Origin: Clostridia bacterium
GTDB taxonomy: Bacteria; Bacillota; Clostridia; Oscillospirales; Acutalibacteraceae
Length of the DNA stretch: 64,000 nt
Direction of reading: 5' to 3'
Assembly: GCA_017429345.1 (NCBI GenBank)
Contig: JAFRPB010000163.1
Span: forward strand, 1 to 64,000
Part shown: piece by piece, positions 38,420-47,486 of the stretch
Layout: each line of letters opens with the position of its first letter
Position numbering within the stretch: position 1 is the stretch's first letter
Notes under the pieces: generated by a model
Told to the model about the DNA's origin: nothing
The model's database searches: none
Seen by the model: only the letters and a program-made list of their open reading frames with translations
Program-made: the position numbers and the translations under genes

Positions 38420-39961
38420 GTGAAAGACCCTAAAAAGCGTCTCAGGGACGCGATGCGGCGAATGTACGCAAAAGGATACAGCGACGCCGGCGCAAGCCAT
38501 CAAAAGAGATCGCTTCGCGGATTCAACGCGCGAAGCGGCTCACCTGCGGAGGATATCGACGAAAACAATATGACGCTGCGCGAGCGCTGCCGCATTCTTT
38601 ACATGGCAGCTCCGGTCGCGTCAGGCGCGATCAATACCAACCGCACAAAGATCGTCGGTCCCGGACTTCATATGCGCTGCGCAATCAACAAAGATGTTCT
38701 CGGTATTTCCGATGATGCGGCGCGGGAGTGGCAGAGGAAAGTCGAAGCCGAGTGGCGTTTATGGGCGGAAGATAAAAACAACTGCGACGCGCTCGGTATG
38801 AACAACTTCTACGAGCTTCAGCAGGTCGCGGTCAAGTCGTGGTTGATGAGCGGCGACGTGTTCGCGCTGATGAAGCGCAGAGATCCGACGCGGACAAACC
38901 CGTACACGCTCCGCCTGCACCTGATCGAAGCCGACCGGGTGAGTACGCCCGGTGCGATGAATTTCGGCGGCGGCGGGTGTACTACGGGGAAAAATGATAA
39001 GAACGGCAACAAGATCTTTGACGGAGTCGAAGTCGACGGAGACGGGAAAGCCGTAGCATATCACATCTGCAACGTATATCCGGGCGAGATCACGACGGAT
39101 AAGCCCACATGGAAGCGCGTCGAAGCAGTCGGAAAAGAAAGCGGAATCCCGAACATTTTACACATTATGGAAGCAGAGCGTCCCGATCAACACCGGGGCG
39201 TTTCTTATTTGGCTCCGGTCATTGAGGTGATTCTGCAGCTCCGCCGTTATACCGAAAGCGAGCTTACCGCCGCGCTGGTGCAGAGTTATCTGACCGCGTG
39301 GATCACGACCGCATCCGATACGTCGGATTTCCCGTTCAATGAGGTCGGAACCGGCGACGTCGACAGCGCCGAAAACGATATCAGCTCGAGCGAAAATGAA
39401 TACGAGATGGGACCCGGCACAATCAACCACCTCGCCGAAGGCGAGAGCGTGATCCTCGGCAACCCGAATATACCGACGGCCGGATTTGAAAACTTCGTAA
39501 AATCGATCATAAAAATGATCGGTTCGTCCCGCGAGATGCCGTACGACGTGCTTATAAAAGAGTTTAACTCGTCCTACAGCGCCGCGAAAGGCGCACTCGA
39601 AGAGGCATGGGAAGCGTTCAAAATGCGCCGCAGCTGGCTCGTTTCCGATTTCTGCCAGCCGGTATATGAGACGTGGCTTGCGGAAGCCGTCGCGACCGGC
39701 AGAATCAACGCGCCCGGTTTTTTCAGAGATCCGCTGATCCGTAAAGCGTGGTGCGGCGCCCGATGGGACGGTCCCGCGCAGACGCATCTCGATCCTGTAA
39801 AAGAGGCGATGGCAAACGAAAAGCTTGTAGAACACGCATGGAAAACCAACGAACAGGTCACAAGAGAGTATTACGGCGGTGACTGGGCGGAAAACGCCGA
39901 GGCGCTGAAAGAGGAATATGAACACGCCGCCGTCCAGGAGGGGGAAGAAACGGATGAATAA
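38420..39961 (+). CDS. Portal protein, lambda family
   Basis: This 513-aa protein has a GTG start and GGAGGTG upstream. It shows the lambda-portal features RCRILYMAAPVASGAI, TKIVGPGLHM, LIEADRVSTPG and a typical SSREMPYDVLIKEFNSSYSA segment. It forms the dodecameric gate of the head. It overlaps the protease gene by eight bases. Confidence 0.92.
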   Translation: MKDPKKRLRDAMRRMYAKGYSDAGASHQKRSLRGFNARSGSPAEDIDENNMTLRERCRILYMAAPVASGAINTNRTKIVGPGLHMRCAINKDVLGISDDAAREWQRKVEAEWRLWAEDKNNCDALGMNNFYELQQVAVKSWLMSGDVFALMKRRDPTRTNPYTLRLHLIEADRVSTPGAMNFGGGGCTTGKNDKNGNKIFDGVEVDGDGKAVAYHICNVYPGEITTDKPTWKRVEAVGKESGIPNILHIMEAERPDQHRGVSYLAPVIEVILQLRRYTESELTAALVQSYLTAWITTASDTSDFPFNEVGTGDVDSAENDISSSENEYEMGPGTINHLAEGESVILGNPNIPTAGFENFVKSIIKMIGSSREMPYDVLIKEFNSSYSAAKGALEEAWEAFKMRRSWLVSDFCQPVYETWLAEAVATGRINAPGFFRDPLIRKAWCGARWDGPAQTHLDPVKEAMANEKLVEHAWKTNEQVTREYYGGDWAENAEALKEEYEHAAVQEGEETDE

Positions 39962-41159
39962 ATGCTATGCGCTCGCTTTCGATAAGAAGGCAAAAGCGGC
40001 AGAACTGACGATGTACGGCGAGATCGTCGAGACGATCCCGTTTGACTGGTGGACCGAAAAAAAGGTCGATGGCGACTTTATCGTGCAAGCGGATATCATC
40101 TCCGCTCTCGAAGAGATCAACGCGAACGGCGCGAAATCGCTAACCATACGGATGAACAGCATCGGCGGCGACGCGGGCGTATCGATCCTGATACACAACC
40201 GTCTGCGCGAGCTTGCGGATGCCGGCGTCGACATCACCTGCATTGTGGACGGCGTCGCGATGTCCGGCGGCTCGCTTATCATGTGTGCCTGCGACAAGGT
40301 GCGCGTCAACCCGTCGAGCCTCGTAATGATCCATAAGGCGTGGACTCTTCTGATCGGAGCGTACAACGCAGACGAGGTGCGGGATATGGCTCGTTCATTG
40401 GATGCGTGGGATAAAGCGCAGGCGTCGATCTACACCCGGAAAAGCGGTCTGAGCGATACGGTCGTCAACCATATGATGAGCGACACGACCTATATGACCG
40501 GCAAAGAAGCCGTCGAAAAAGGGTTTGCCGACGAGCTGATCGAAGACGCGGCGCCGCTTGATATCGCTGCGAGCGCAAGCAGAACGTCGCTGTTCGTCTC
40601 CGGTCGGGAATTCCACCTCGCGCCCGGCATGAAAGCGCCGGACAGCATACCAACGGTAACGACCGCACAAGCGGATGTTATAAAACAGTCGGCAGAGACC
40701 GACGAGAAGAAGGGAGAAGTCATATCTATGGCGACCAATCTGGAAGAGCTCCGCACTGAAAACGCAGAGCTCGCGGCTCAGGTCGAATCGGATCTGCGCG
40801 CGATCATTGCGCAGGAAAACACCGAGACGGTTCAGACCGCAGTCGCAAACGAACGTCAGCGTCTTGCAGACATTGACGAAATTGCCGGTCTTTACGACAC
40901 CGCGCTTGTGCGGGAAGCAAAGTACGGCGACCATCCCTGCACCGCGCAGGAGATGGCATTCACCGCCGCGAAGAATGCGGCAAAAACCGGCACCGGCTTC
41001 ATGGCTGCCGTTATGAAAGATGCCAAGGAGAGCGGCGTGAACGAAGTTCAGACCGCGCAGGCACCCGAAGACGGCAAAAATGCCGAGGCCGACGTCGCTG
41101 AAGCCGGGAAGGCCGATGCCAAAAAATACCGCGATATTAAGGAGGGAAGCAAAAGATGA
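39954..41159 (+). CDS. ClpP-related head maturation protease with scaffold region
   Basis: This 401-aa protein starts at the ATG at 39954. The N-terminal ClpP-like domain has DGVAMSGGSLIMCA (nucleophile Ser) and VMIHKAWTLL (His), both in expected order. The C-terminal 140 residues are Glu/Ala-rich and helical, as in scaffold proteins. An internal start at 40728 could make scaffold alone, as lambda C/Nu3 do. Confidence 0.88.
   Translation: MNKCYALAFDKKAKAAELTMYGEIVETIPFDWWTEKKVDGDFIVQADIISALEEINANGAKSLTIRMNSIGGDAGVSILIHNRLRELADAGVDITCIVDGVAMSGGSLIMCACDKVRVNPSSLVMIHKAWTLLIGAYNADEVRDMARSLDAWDKAQASIYTRKSGLSDTVVNHMMSDTTYMTGKEAVEKGFADELIEDAAPLDIAASASRTSLFVSGREFHLAPGMKAPDSIPTVTTAQADVIKQSAETDEKKGEVISMATNLEELRTENAELAAQVESDLRAIIAQENTETVQTAVANERQRLADIDEIAGLYDTALVREAKYGDHPCTAQEMAFTAAKNAAKTGTGFMAAVMKDAKESGVNEVQTAQAPEDGKNAEADVAEAGKADAKKYRDIKEGSKR
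40728..41159 (+). CDS. Possible nested scaffold protein
   Basis: The in-frame ATG at 40728, preceded by AAGGGAGAAG, would give a 143-aa helical protein beginning MATNLEELRTENAELAAQVE. This mirrors the Nu3 scaffold nested in lambda C. Evidence is the ribosome binding site and position only. Confidence 0.5.
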   Translation: MATNLEELRTENAELAAQVESDLRAIIAQENTETVQTAVANERQRLADIDEIAGLYDTALVREAKYGDHPCTAQEMAFTAAKNAAKTGTGFMAAVMKDAKESGVNEVQTAQAPEDGKNAEADVAEAGKADAKKYRDIKEGSKR

Positions 41160-41737
41160 ACACGAACCTTGTCAACAAAGTCGGCGAGATCGGGCAGGAT
41201 AATCTGATTGCCCGCCTTATTCCCGCCGCTATGACGTTCGGCATTAAGGTCAAGGCCGGAGAAGGCATGCTCAAAAGAGGCACGCTGCTCGGTGCGGACA
41301 GCTCCGGCAAATACGCCGTTTACGGCGTGACCAGCGCCGAAACACAAGAGTTCAACGGCGACGGCACGACCAAGAAGTTCACCGTCACCGCGAAACCTGC
41401 AACGCTGACGAGCGTCACCGTCGGCGACACTGCCGCGGCGCCCACAGACTACGCCTATGATGCGGAGACCGGAGAGATCACCTTCGGGACCGCACCCGCC
41501 GCCGGCACGAAGAACATCGAGGTCGAATACGGCGTGATCAACACAGGTGACCTTTCCGTCGGCGCGATCCTTGCCGACGACGTGGACGCAACAGGCGAAG
41601 CGGACGTGACAGCCGTCGCTTACAGATGCGGCAACTTCAACCCGGACGCGGTTATCGCCGGCGAGGGCTATACCCTGACCGACGCCGATATCGACGCGCT
41701 CCGGAAATACGACATCATCTTCACGCAGATGCTGTAA
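41156..41737 (+). CDS. Head decoration protein (gpD-like) with inserted domain
   Basis: In this 193-aa protein the outer parts (KAGEGMLKRGTLLGADSSGK and VGAILADDVDATG) match decoration proteins. Between them lies an extra beta-rich insert of about 65 residues (TSAETQEFNGDGTTKKFTVT onward). Decoration proteins stabilise the expanded head. It lies immediately before the major capsid gene. Confidence 0.8.
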   Translation: MNTNLVNKVGEIGQDNLIARLIPAAMTFGIKVKAGEGMLKRGTLLGADSSGKYAVYGVTSAETQEFNGDGTTKKFTVTAKPATLTSVTVGDTAAAPTDYAYDAETGEITFGTAPAAGTKNIEVEYGVINTGDLSVGAILADDVDATGEADVTAVAYRCGNFNPDAVIAGEGYTLTDADIDALRKYDIIFTQML

Positions 41738-41749
41738 GGAGGTACAACC

Positions 41750-42835
41750 GTGAACATATACGATACTTACTATATGCTCGCAGCGGTGAGAGAGATCCCG
41801 CTCGAGCATACTTTTTTCCGCAACAGATATTTCCCGACCGATACGGCGATGGATATCTTCGGCACCTCCCGTGTGCTTGCGGACTACGCAAAAGGAACGC
41901 AGAAAAAAGCGCCCTTCGTGCTTCCGCGCATCGGCGCGATCCCCGTCGGGCGTGACGGCTTCTCGACTTACGAGCTGGAGCCCGCCAACATCTCTGTATC
42001 TATCCCGCTGACAATCGATCAGCTGGAGAGCCGCGGCTTCGGTGAATCACTTCTGTCGAATATGACTCCGGAAGACAGAGCGAAATATTTTCTGATGCAC
42101 GACCTCGATACTCTTTCTCAGATGATCAGCCGCACCGAAGAATTCCTTGCAGTTCAGACGATGCTCGATAACGGCGCAACCATGAGACATCTGACCGAAA
42201 AACCGGACGTGTATAAAGACATCAAAGTCAAATTCTACGACGGGGACAACAACCCCGCGCAGTTCACGCCCGCAAATAACTGGACGCACTCCACCAAGAG
42301 CGGCGACACCTGGACGCCCGGCAACTGGTACGGTGATATGTGCGCAATGGTAAAGATGCTCACCGGAAAGGGGCGCAGGGCTAAAGAGTTCGTCGTCGCG
42401 CCCGACGTCGCCGATTTCCTTATGACCGACGGCTGGTTCTGCGCCATGCTTGACAACCGCAATGTCGATCTCGGCATCATTAAGCCCGAGACCATGACCG
42501 AGGACGTCTACAGCCTCGGCACGTTCAACTTCAACGGCCGCCGGCTGCCGATCCTCGTCGATACCGCGACCTACGAAGAGAACGACAACGACGTCGCATA
42601 TCTGCCCGCCGGTACCGTAGTCGTTACGGCCCCCGACGTCGGCAAAGGTATATACGGAGCCGTATCGCAGGTCGAGAAGGACGAAAAGCTCCATACCCAT
42701 GCCGGCACCAGAATTCCGCAGCATCTTGTAGATATTCCTTCTTCAACGATCGAGACGAAGCTCTCTGCGCGTCCGCTGTTCGTACCGAAGACCGCGAATC
42801 CCTGGACTGTCGCGAAAAACGTGCTCGGATCTTAA
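41750..42835 (+). CDS. Major capsid protein, lambda gpE family
   Basis: This 361-aa protein has a GTG start and AGGAGGT upstream. The gpE-like features are HTFFRNRYFPTDTAMDIFGT, VPLTIDQLESRGFGE-type sequence, and a C-terminal IETKLSARPLFVPKTANPWT. It is translated from the late operon after the decoration protein. Confidence 0.92.
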   Translation: MNIYDTYYMLAAVREIPLEHTFFRNRYFPTDTAMDIFGTSRVLADYAKGTQKKAPFVLPRIGAIPVGRDGFSTYELEPANISVSIPLTIDQLESRGFGESLLSNMTPEDRAKYFLMHDLDTLSQMISRTEEFLAVQTMLDNGATMRHLTEKPDVYKDIKVKFYDGDNNPAQFTPANNWTHSTKSGDTWTPGNWYGDMCAMVKMLTGKGRRAKEFVVAPDVADFLMTDGWFCAMLDNRNVDLGIIKPETMTEDVYSLGTFNFNGRRLPILVDTATYEENDNDVAYLPAGTVVVTAPDVGKGIYGAVSQVEKDEKLHTHAGTRIPQHLVDIPSSTIETKLSARPLFVPKTANPWTVAKNVLGS

Positions 42836-42853
42836 CTCAATGGAGGTATTCAG

Positions 42854-43213
42854 ATGATCAGAATGAAAAGCGGCGCGACTCTGATAGGCGGAAAGCTCTT
42901 TGACGCACGCGACGGCGCTTTTGAAGCGCCGTCGGAGATCGAAGAGCGCCTTGTCGCAAGAGGCGTCGCCGAAAAGGTCGCGGAAACACCCGCAGAGACG
43001 GCAAAGGAATCCGGCAGTGTCGAAGCACCTCAAACCGAAGAAATCGGCACACAGGCCGTTTGCGAGGACGAGAGCTATACGGAAGCGTCGGTTGCCGATC
43101 TGCGGAAGCTGGCGAAAGAGCGCGGGATCAAGTTCAAGGTCGGCATGACGAAATCAGAAATGATTGACGCCCTGAACGATTTTCCCGTGTTCGAAGCTGC
43201 AGCTCCGGTATAA
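42854..43213 (+). CDS. HeH/SAP-like small head protein
   Basis: This 119-aa protein has GGAGG upstream. The N terminus (LIGGKLFDARDGAFEAPSEI) resembles small gpFI-position proteins. The end SVADLRKLAKERGIKFKVGM is a HeH/SAP-type helix-extended-loop-helix motif. A head-tail junction role is likely from position. Confidence 0.65.
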   Translation: MIRMKSGATLIGGKLFDARDGAFEAPSEIEERLVARGVAEKVAETPAETAKESGSVEAPQTEEIGTQAVCEDESYTEASVADLRKLAKERGIKFKVGMTKSEMIDALNDFPVFEAAAPV

Positions 43214-43581
43214 TGAGCTTCGCCGACACCTTCAACGCCGATTTCAGTTCGATCGTCCTGAATACATCCGACTTTGCCGAGATCAGAACAGTTAAATACG
43301 ACGGGGAAATCTATGCGGATATTCCCGTCGTATTGACGCGTCCGAAGCAGACGGCACGGCAAACAAAGGACGACGACCATATGGAAGGCGTTCATGTCGT
43401 TACAGCGGTGCTGCACTGCAAGAAAAGCGATCTCGGCGGAAACATTCCTGAGCAAAAACAAATGTTCTATATCAGCGACGGCAAGGCTGTCGGACGGACC
43501 TATTACCGGAAGTACCGAATAGCCGCGTCGAGCTGCCGTTTTGATATGATCCGGCTTGAACTGGAGGCGTATGACGAATGA
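43213..43581 (+). CDS. Head-tail connector (gpFII-like position)
   Basis: This 122-aa protein is a beta-rich sequence beginning MSFADTFNADFSSIVLNTSD, starting on the last base of the previous stop codon. Small beta-barrel connectors of this size occupy this slot between capsid and tail completion genes. Confidence 0.65.
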   Translation: MSFADTFNADFSSIVLNTSDFAEIRTVKYDGEIYADIPVVLTRPKQTARQTKDDDHMEGVHVVTAVLHCKKSDLGGNIPEQKQMFYISDGKAVGRTYYRKYRIAASSCRFDMIRLELEAYDE

Positions 43582-44201
43582 GCGATATATCTCTGATGTC
43601 AAGGACGGAGGTCGGTGCAGGGATCAACGTATTTCTGACAGACGACGTCGGGGGCCTCACGATAGACCGTGCCCGAAAGCTTCTGACAGGCATCCCGCAC
43701 GGCGCGGAAAAGGCGATCGGATCGGCGTTGAAAAGAGCAACTACGACCGCAGAGGCCTACGCCGCCCGCGTAATCGGACGCGAATATGTCATAAAAGCGG
43801 GCGACTTCAAGTCGTATACGCAATCCAAAAAGCACTACATCACATCCGGCGGGAGTACGACCGTAGATATCGAATTCAGGGGACATCACATCCCTCTGTA
43901 TAAATTCGATACGAAAGTCGGCAGCGACGGCAGGGTTACGGCGCGCGTCAAAAAAGGTTCTTCCCGCAAGGCTCTTGACCACGCATTCGGCGGTCGTGTC
44001 GGGATGAGAAATCATGCCGGCGTATTTGAGCGGGAGACGTCAAAACGTCTGCCGATCAGGGAGTTTATGGGGCCGTCTACGCCGCAGATGATGTCTTTCA
44101 ATGACGATATCCAGCAGGAGATCGGCGATAAGCTGCGCGAAGCATTCGACGCACGTATCGATCACGAAATCCTTGCCGTATTGAACGGATGGAGGGGATA
44201 A
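43578..44201 (+). CDS. Tail completion protein (gpZ-like)
   Basis: In this 207-aa protein, PHGAEKAIGSALKRATTTAE and the basic AARVIGREYVIKAGDFKSYT region, then LPIREFMGPSTPQMM, are typical of phage minor tail protein Z. It acts at head-tail joining. It overlaps the previous gene by four bases. Confidence 0.72.
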   Translation: MSDISLMSRTEVGAGINVFLTDDVGGLTIDRARKLLTGIPHGAEKAIGSALKRATTTAEAYAARVIGREYVIKAGDFKSYTQSKKHYITSGGSTTVDIEFRGHHIPLYKFDTKVGSDGRVTARVKKGSSRKALDHAFGGRVGMRNHAGVFERETSKRLPIREFMGPSTPQMMSFNDDIQQEIGDKLREAFDARIDHEILAVLNGWRG

Positions 44202-44202
44202 A

Positions 44203-44757
44203 GTGAACAAGGCACCTTTGCCCGGTTACGTTGAGCTCGTGGAAACCGTCGCGGATTATTTGCGTTCGGCGATCTCGGAAATCTCTCTGCCGGTGGCGCC
44301 GCAGGACGGCGACGAGACGCTGCGTCTCAAACGCCCGGACGTTTACAAAATGCGCCTGCCGGATTCCCATTCCGCGAAAAAGGTCGTTCCGTACATCATC
44401 GTGAAATTCGTCACGGCGATCGACAAGAAGGCGCCGACAAAGCGGACGGAATCGCGGGCGGTCCTCCGGCTTATCTTCGCCGTGTTCGGCGTAGACGAAG
44501 AGGAAGGGTCCATGTCCCTGCTTGAGCTGATAGACACCGTGCGGAACGCGCTTCTGGTCGATACGTGGATCGACGGCAGATTCAAGCTCGATAAAGAGGC
44601 GGGAAGTGAAGCGCTCGTCTACGAGGACGACACCGCGCCGTATTTCGCCGGAGAAATGATGGCGACATTTGAATTTGCATCACCAGAAAGGAGCGTGAAC
44701 TATGGCTTCAACGAAGAAAAAAGGTACAGCTTCGACGCCTTCGAGACCGAAACCTAA
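44203..44757 (+). CDS. Probable tail terminator protein
   Basis: This 184-aa protein has a GTG start. PYIIVKFVTAIDKKAPTKR and SLLELIDTVRNALLVDTWID resemble gpU-slot or tail-terminator-like proteins that precede the sheath gene in myoviruses. Its last 56 bases overlap the next gene in a different frame. Confidence 0.6.
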   Translation: MNKAPLPGYVELVETVADYLRSAISEISLPVAPQDGDETLRLKRPDVYKMRLPDSHSAKKVVPYIIVKFVTAIDKKAPTKRTESRAVLRLIFAVFGVDEEEGSMSLLELIDTVRNALLVDTWIDGRFKLDKEAGSEALVYEDDTAPYFAGEMMATFEFASPERSVNYGFNEEKRYSFDAFETET

Positions 44758-44986
44758 CGTATTCGTTTACGTCGGACCGTCTCTGCGCGGTATCATCACA
44801 AACGGATCGATCTTTTTCGGAACGATCCAGGAGGTCAAAGATTGCCTCCGGCTTGTGATAGAGAGATTCCCCGATGTGGAACGTCTGCTTGTACCGGACA
44901 CCGAAGTTGCCGAAACGAGAGCAAAAATCGAAAACGGCAAAGGGCTCATATCGAGAGCGTATATGAACCTTTTACTGAACAAATAA
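44702..44986 (+). CDS. Small protein before tail sheath
   Basis: This 94-aa protein has AGGAG upstream. A basic N terminus is followed by VFVYVGPSLRGIITNGSIF. Equivalent small proteins sit before sheath genes in many Clostridia myophages; function unknown. Confidence 0.65.
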   Translation: MASTKKKGTASTPSRPKPNVFVYVGPSLRGIITNGSIFFGTIQEVKDCLRLVIERFPDVERLLVPDTEVAETRAKIENGKGLISRAYMNLLLNK

Positions 44987-45004
44987 GAGAGGATGATATA
45001 AAGA

Positions 45005-46432
45005 ATGCTGAACCACGGTATCAACACCTACAAAGCGCCGACGAGCTTTACCGCTGTCACGCGCGGCTTGTCCGCCGTTCCGTTCTTCGTCGGCTGCTGG
45101 CCGGCGCACAGGGGAGCGGGATTCACCGGCAAGCCGCAGGTCGTGACGAATTTCGAGGAAGCTGTCAAGCTCGGCGGCTACAGCGACGCATGGAGAGACG
45201 CAGGCGGGAACCCGAAGTGGACGCTTTGCCAGGCGGCTTACGCGTTTTTCCTGCTGTTCGGAAGATCTCCGGCGGTCTTCTACAACGTCTTCGATCCCGC
45301 GACGCATAAGAGCGCCGTTGCGGCCGCAGATATGGACGTCGCAAATCATCAGATCAAGCTGGCGGACGCGATCGACGACAGCGGCCTTGTCGTAAAGAAG
45401 GACAGCACCGCACTCGTAAAAGGTACCGATTACGAGACGTATTACGACGAAGACGATACGCTTGTGATCGAGCTGATCAGTACGGGCAGCGCGTATTCCG
45501 AAACGTCGCTGAACGTCGCTTATAACGCAGTCAGTCTCACCGGGATCACCGCGTCCGCCATCGAGACCGCGATCGAAAAGGTCGAAAACTGCAAGTCGAT
45601 GATCGGTATCGTACCGACGAACATCTGCTGCCCCGGTTGGTCGCAGACGCCCTCTGTCGCCGCCGTTATGGCAGCGAAAGCTCCGAGCATCAACGGTCTT
45701 TTTAAGGGCAAGGCGATCGTTGATCTCGATACCTCGAGCTCCGGCGCCGACACCTACGACGATGTCAAGACCTACAAAGAATCGAACGGATACACCGACA
45801 AAAACATGGTCGTCTGCTGGCCGCTCGTCGAAGTCGGCGATAAGCTGTTTGACGCATCGGTCATTCTGTGCGGCAAGCTCGCGCAGATCGACGGCGACAA
45901 CGGCGATATTCCGTTCGAATCTCCGTCGAATAAGAAAGTCGCGATCAGCGGCTGCAAGACGAAAGCAGGCGCAGACGTCTATCTGACCGTCCAGCAGGCG
46001 GACGTTGTAAGCGTCACCGCCGGCGTCGTGACGTTCCTGAACTTCGACGGCTGGCGTGTATGGGGCAACTATACCGGATGCTATCCCGGCAGCGCCGACG
46101 CAGCGGAGCATTACATCTGCTGCAACCGTATGTTGGACTACATCTGCAACACCTTCGTCAATTCCTACTGGGATTACGTCGACCGTCCGCTCAAGCGCGT
46201 TGTAATCGACGCGATCGTCGATTCCTTCAACTCATGGCTGACGGCACTGACGCATGAAGGCGCGCTTTACGGCGGCGAGATCAGATACGTCGAGGACAAC
46301 AACCCGACAGCCGATCTCATCTCCGGAAAGTTCCGTCTCGACGCGAAGGTCGCCTCGCCCGTGCCGGCGCAGCAGATCAATATGTACGCCGAATTCGACG
46401 TTGATCTTCTCAACGCCGCACTCGGCGCGTAA
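45005..46432 (+). CDS. Tail sheath protein
   Basis: This 475-aa protein has PTSFTAVTRGLSAVPFFVGC at the N terminus and a C-terminal domain with FNSWLTALTHEGALYGGEIR and MYAEFDVDLLNAAL, as in sheath subunits. It builds the contractile outer tail, which makes this phage a myovirus. Confidence 0.92.
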   Translation: MLNHGINTYKAPTSFTAVTRGLSAVPFFVGCWPAHRGAGFTGKPQVVTNFEEAVKLGGYSDAWRDAGGNPKWTLCQAAYAFFLLFGRSPAVFYNVFDPATHKSAVAAADMDVANHQIKLADAIDDSGLVVKKDSTALVKGTDYETYYDEDDTLVIELISTGSAYSETSLNVAYNAVSLTGITASAIETAIEKVENCKSMIGIVPTNICCPGWSQTPSVAAVMAAKAPSINGLFKGKAIVDLDTSSSGADTYDDVKTYKESNGYTDKNMVVCWPLVEVGDKLFDASVILCGKLAQIDGDNGDIPFESPSNKKVAISGCKTKAGADVYLTVQQADVVSVTAGVVTFLNFDGWRVWGNYTGCYPGSADAAEHYICCNRMLDYICNTFVNSYWDYVDRPLKRVVIDAIVDSFNSWLTALTHEGALYGGEIRYVEDNNPTADLISGKFRLDAKVASPVPAQQINMYAEFDVDLLNAALGA

Positions 46433-46446
46433 AGGAGGGTAAACCT

Positions 46447-46962
46447 ATGCTTACTGGTATTGTGGATTTTGCGGTATACGAAGACGGGACCGAATATCTC
46501 GGGCTTGCAAAGCTCGGGCTTCCCGCTTCGCAGAACAAAACGTTCACCGTCAACGGCGCAGGGATCCCCGGCGACATTGATATCCCTGTAACGGGCGCAA
46601 AAACCGCTCAGCACGTCACGATCGATTTCGTTGACAATCAGAAGGCGGCATATATTCTTGCGGAAGAGCGCGTTCACAACCTCGACTGCCGCGCTGTGCA
46701 CGAGGAATACAACGACGCCACGGGACAGATGGAGAAACACGTATTCAAACATCTGCTGCGCGTCGTTCCGATCTCCCATTCCGGCGGCGACATCGCGCCT
46801 GCAAGCCAGCAGACCGTGACGAACGAATTTTCCGTTATTTCGCGCAAAGATCTTTATGACGGGACCGTCCTGTATGAATATGCACCGTTCAGCGGCGTTG
46901 ACAGAGACGCGTCCGGCGTCAACAGACGCGCCGAAGTCGACAAGCTGCTCGGCAGAACCTAA
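46447..46962 (+). CDS. Major tail tube protein
   Basis: This 171-aa protein has GGAGG upstream. It shows the tube-protein pattern DFAVYEDGTEYLGLAKLGLP and HVFKHLLRVVPISHSGG. It follows the sheath gene as expected. Confidence 0.88.
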   Translation: MLTGIVDFAVYEDGTEYLGLAKLGLPASQNKTFTVNGAGIPGDIDIPVTGAKTAQHVTIDFVDNQKAAYILAEERVHNLDCRAVHEEYNDATGQMEKHVFKHLLRVVPISHSGGDIAPASQQTVTNEFSVISRKDLYDGTVLYEYAPFSGVDRDASGVNRRAEVDKLLGRT

Positions 46963-47018
46963 GCAATATCCGGGAGGGCAACTTCCCGGATAATTTTTTT
47001 ATTAAAAGGAGCAAACGT

Positions 47019-47321
47019 ATGTATACACATGAATTTGATGAGCCGTTGAAATACAACGATAAGGAATACAAAGAGCTGACGTTTGATTTCGGAAAGCTCA
47101 AGGGCAAAGACAACATCGCCGTAAAGGCAGAGCTCCGCGCTTTGGGTAAACCGCCCGTCCTGCTTGATGTGACGGATGACGAATACCTCATGCGTATTGC
47201 AGTGAGGGCGTGCACCGAACCGATCGGAGCGGACATTTTCGATGAAATGTCGATTCTTGATTCCAGAGCTATCGTATCCAAGGTGAGAGGTTTTTTAAAC
47301 CGCTCCGGCTCGGCGACGTAA
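47019..47321 (+). CDS. Tail assembly chaperone, short form (G-like)
   Basis: This 100-aa protein has AAAGGAG upstream. It is an alpha/beta chaperone of the gpG type, with KYNDKEYKELTFDFGKLKGK at the N terminus. A canonical slippery sequence TTTAAAC lies at 47294-47300, seven codons before the stop, allowing a longer form. Confidence 0.82.
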   Translation: MYTHEFDEPLKYNDKEYKELTFDFGKLKGKDNIAVKAELRALGKPPVLLDVTDDEYLMRIAVRACTEPIGADIFDEMSILDSRAIVSKVRGFLNRSGSAT

Positions 47322-47482
47322 AAGATTTTCGAAAAACGCTGCTGACGTTGGCACAGAACAACAATACGTCGGTGGAATTCTGGCTTGACGTTCCCCTCTG
47401 CGAGCTTCCGGAGTGGATCGAGGCGAACAACGAGCTTATAAAACAGCAACAGGAAAGAAGAAAAAAGAAGAAGAGGAGATGA
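47019..47482 (+). CDS. Tail assembly chaperone, -1 frameshifted long form (GT-like)
   Basis: Reading shifts -1 at T-TTA-AAC (47294-47300) in the correct phase. The new frame continues KPLRLGDVKDFRKTLLTLAQ, then PLCELPEWIEANNELI and a basic end, stopping at 47480-47482. The product is 154 aa. Programmed -1 frameshifting between chaperone genes before the tape measure is conserved in tailed phages. Confidence 0.8.
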
Positions 47483-47486
47483 ACCG

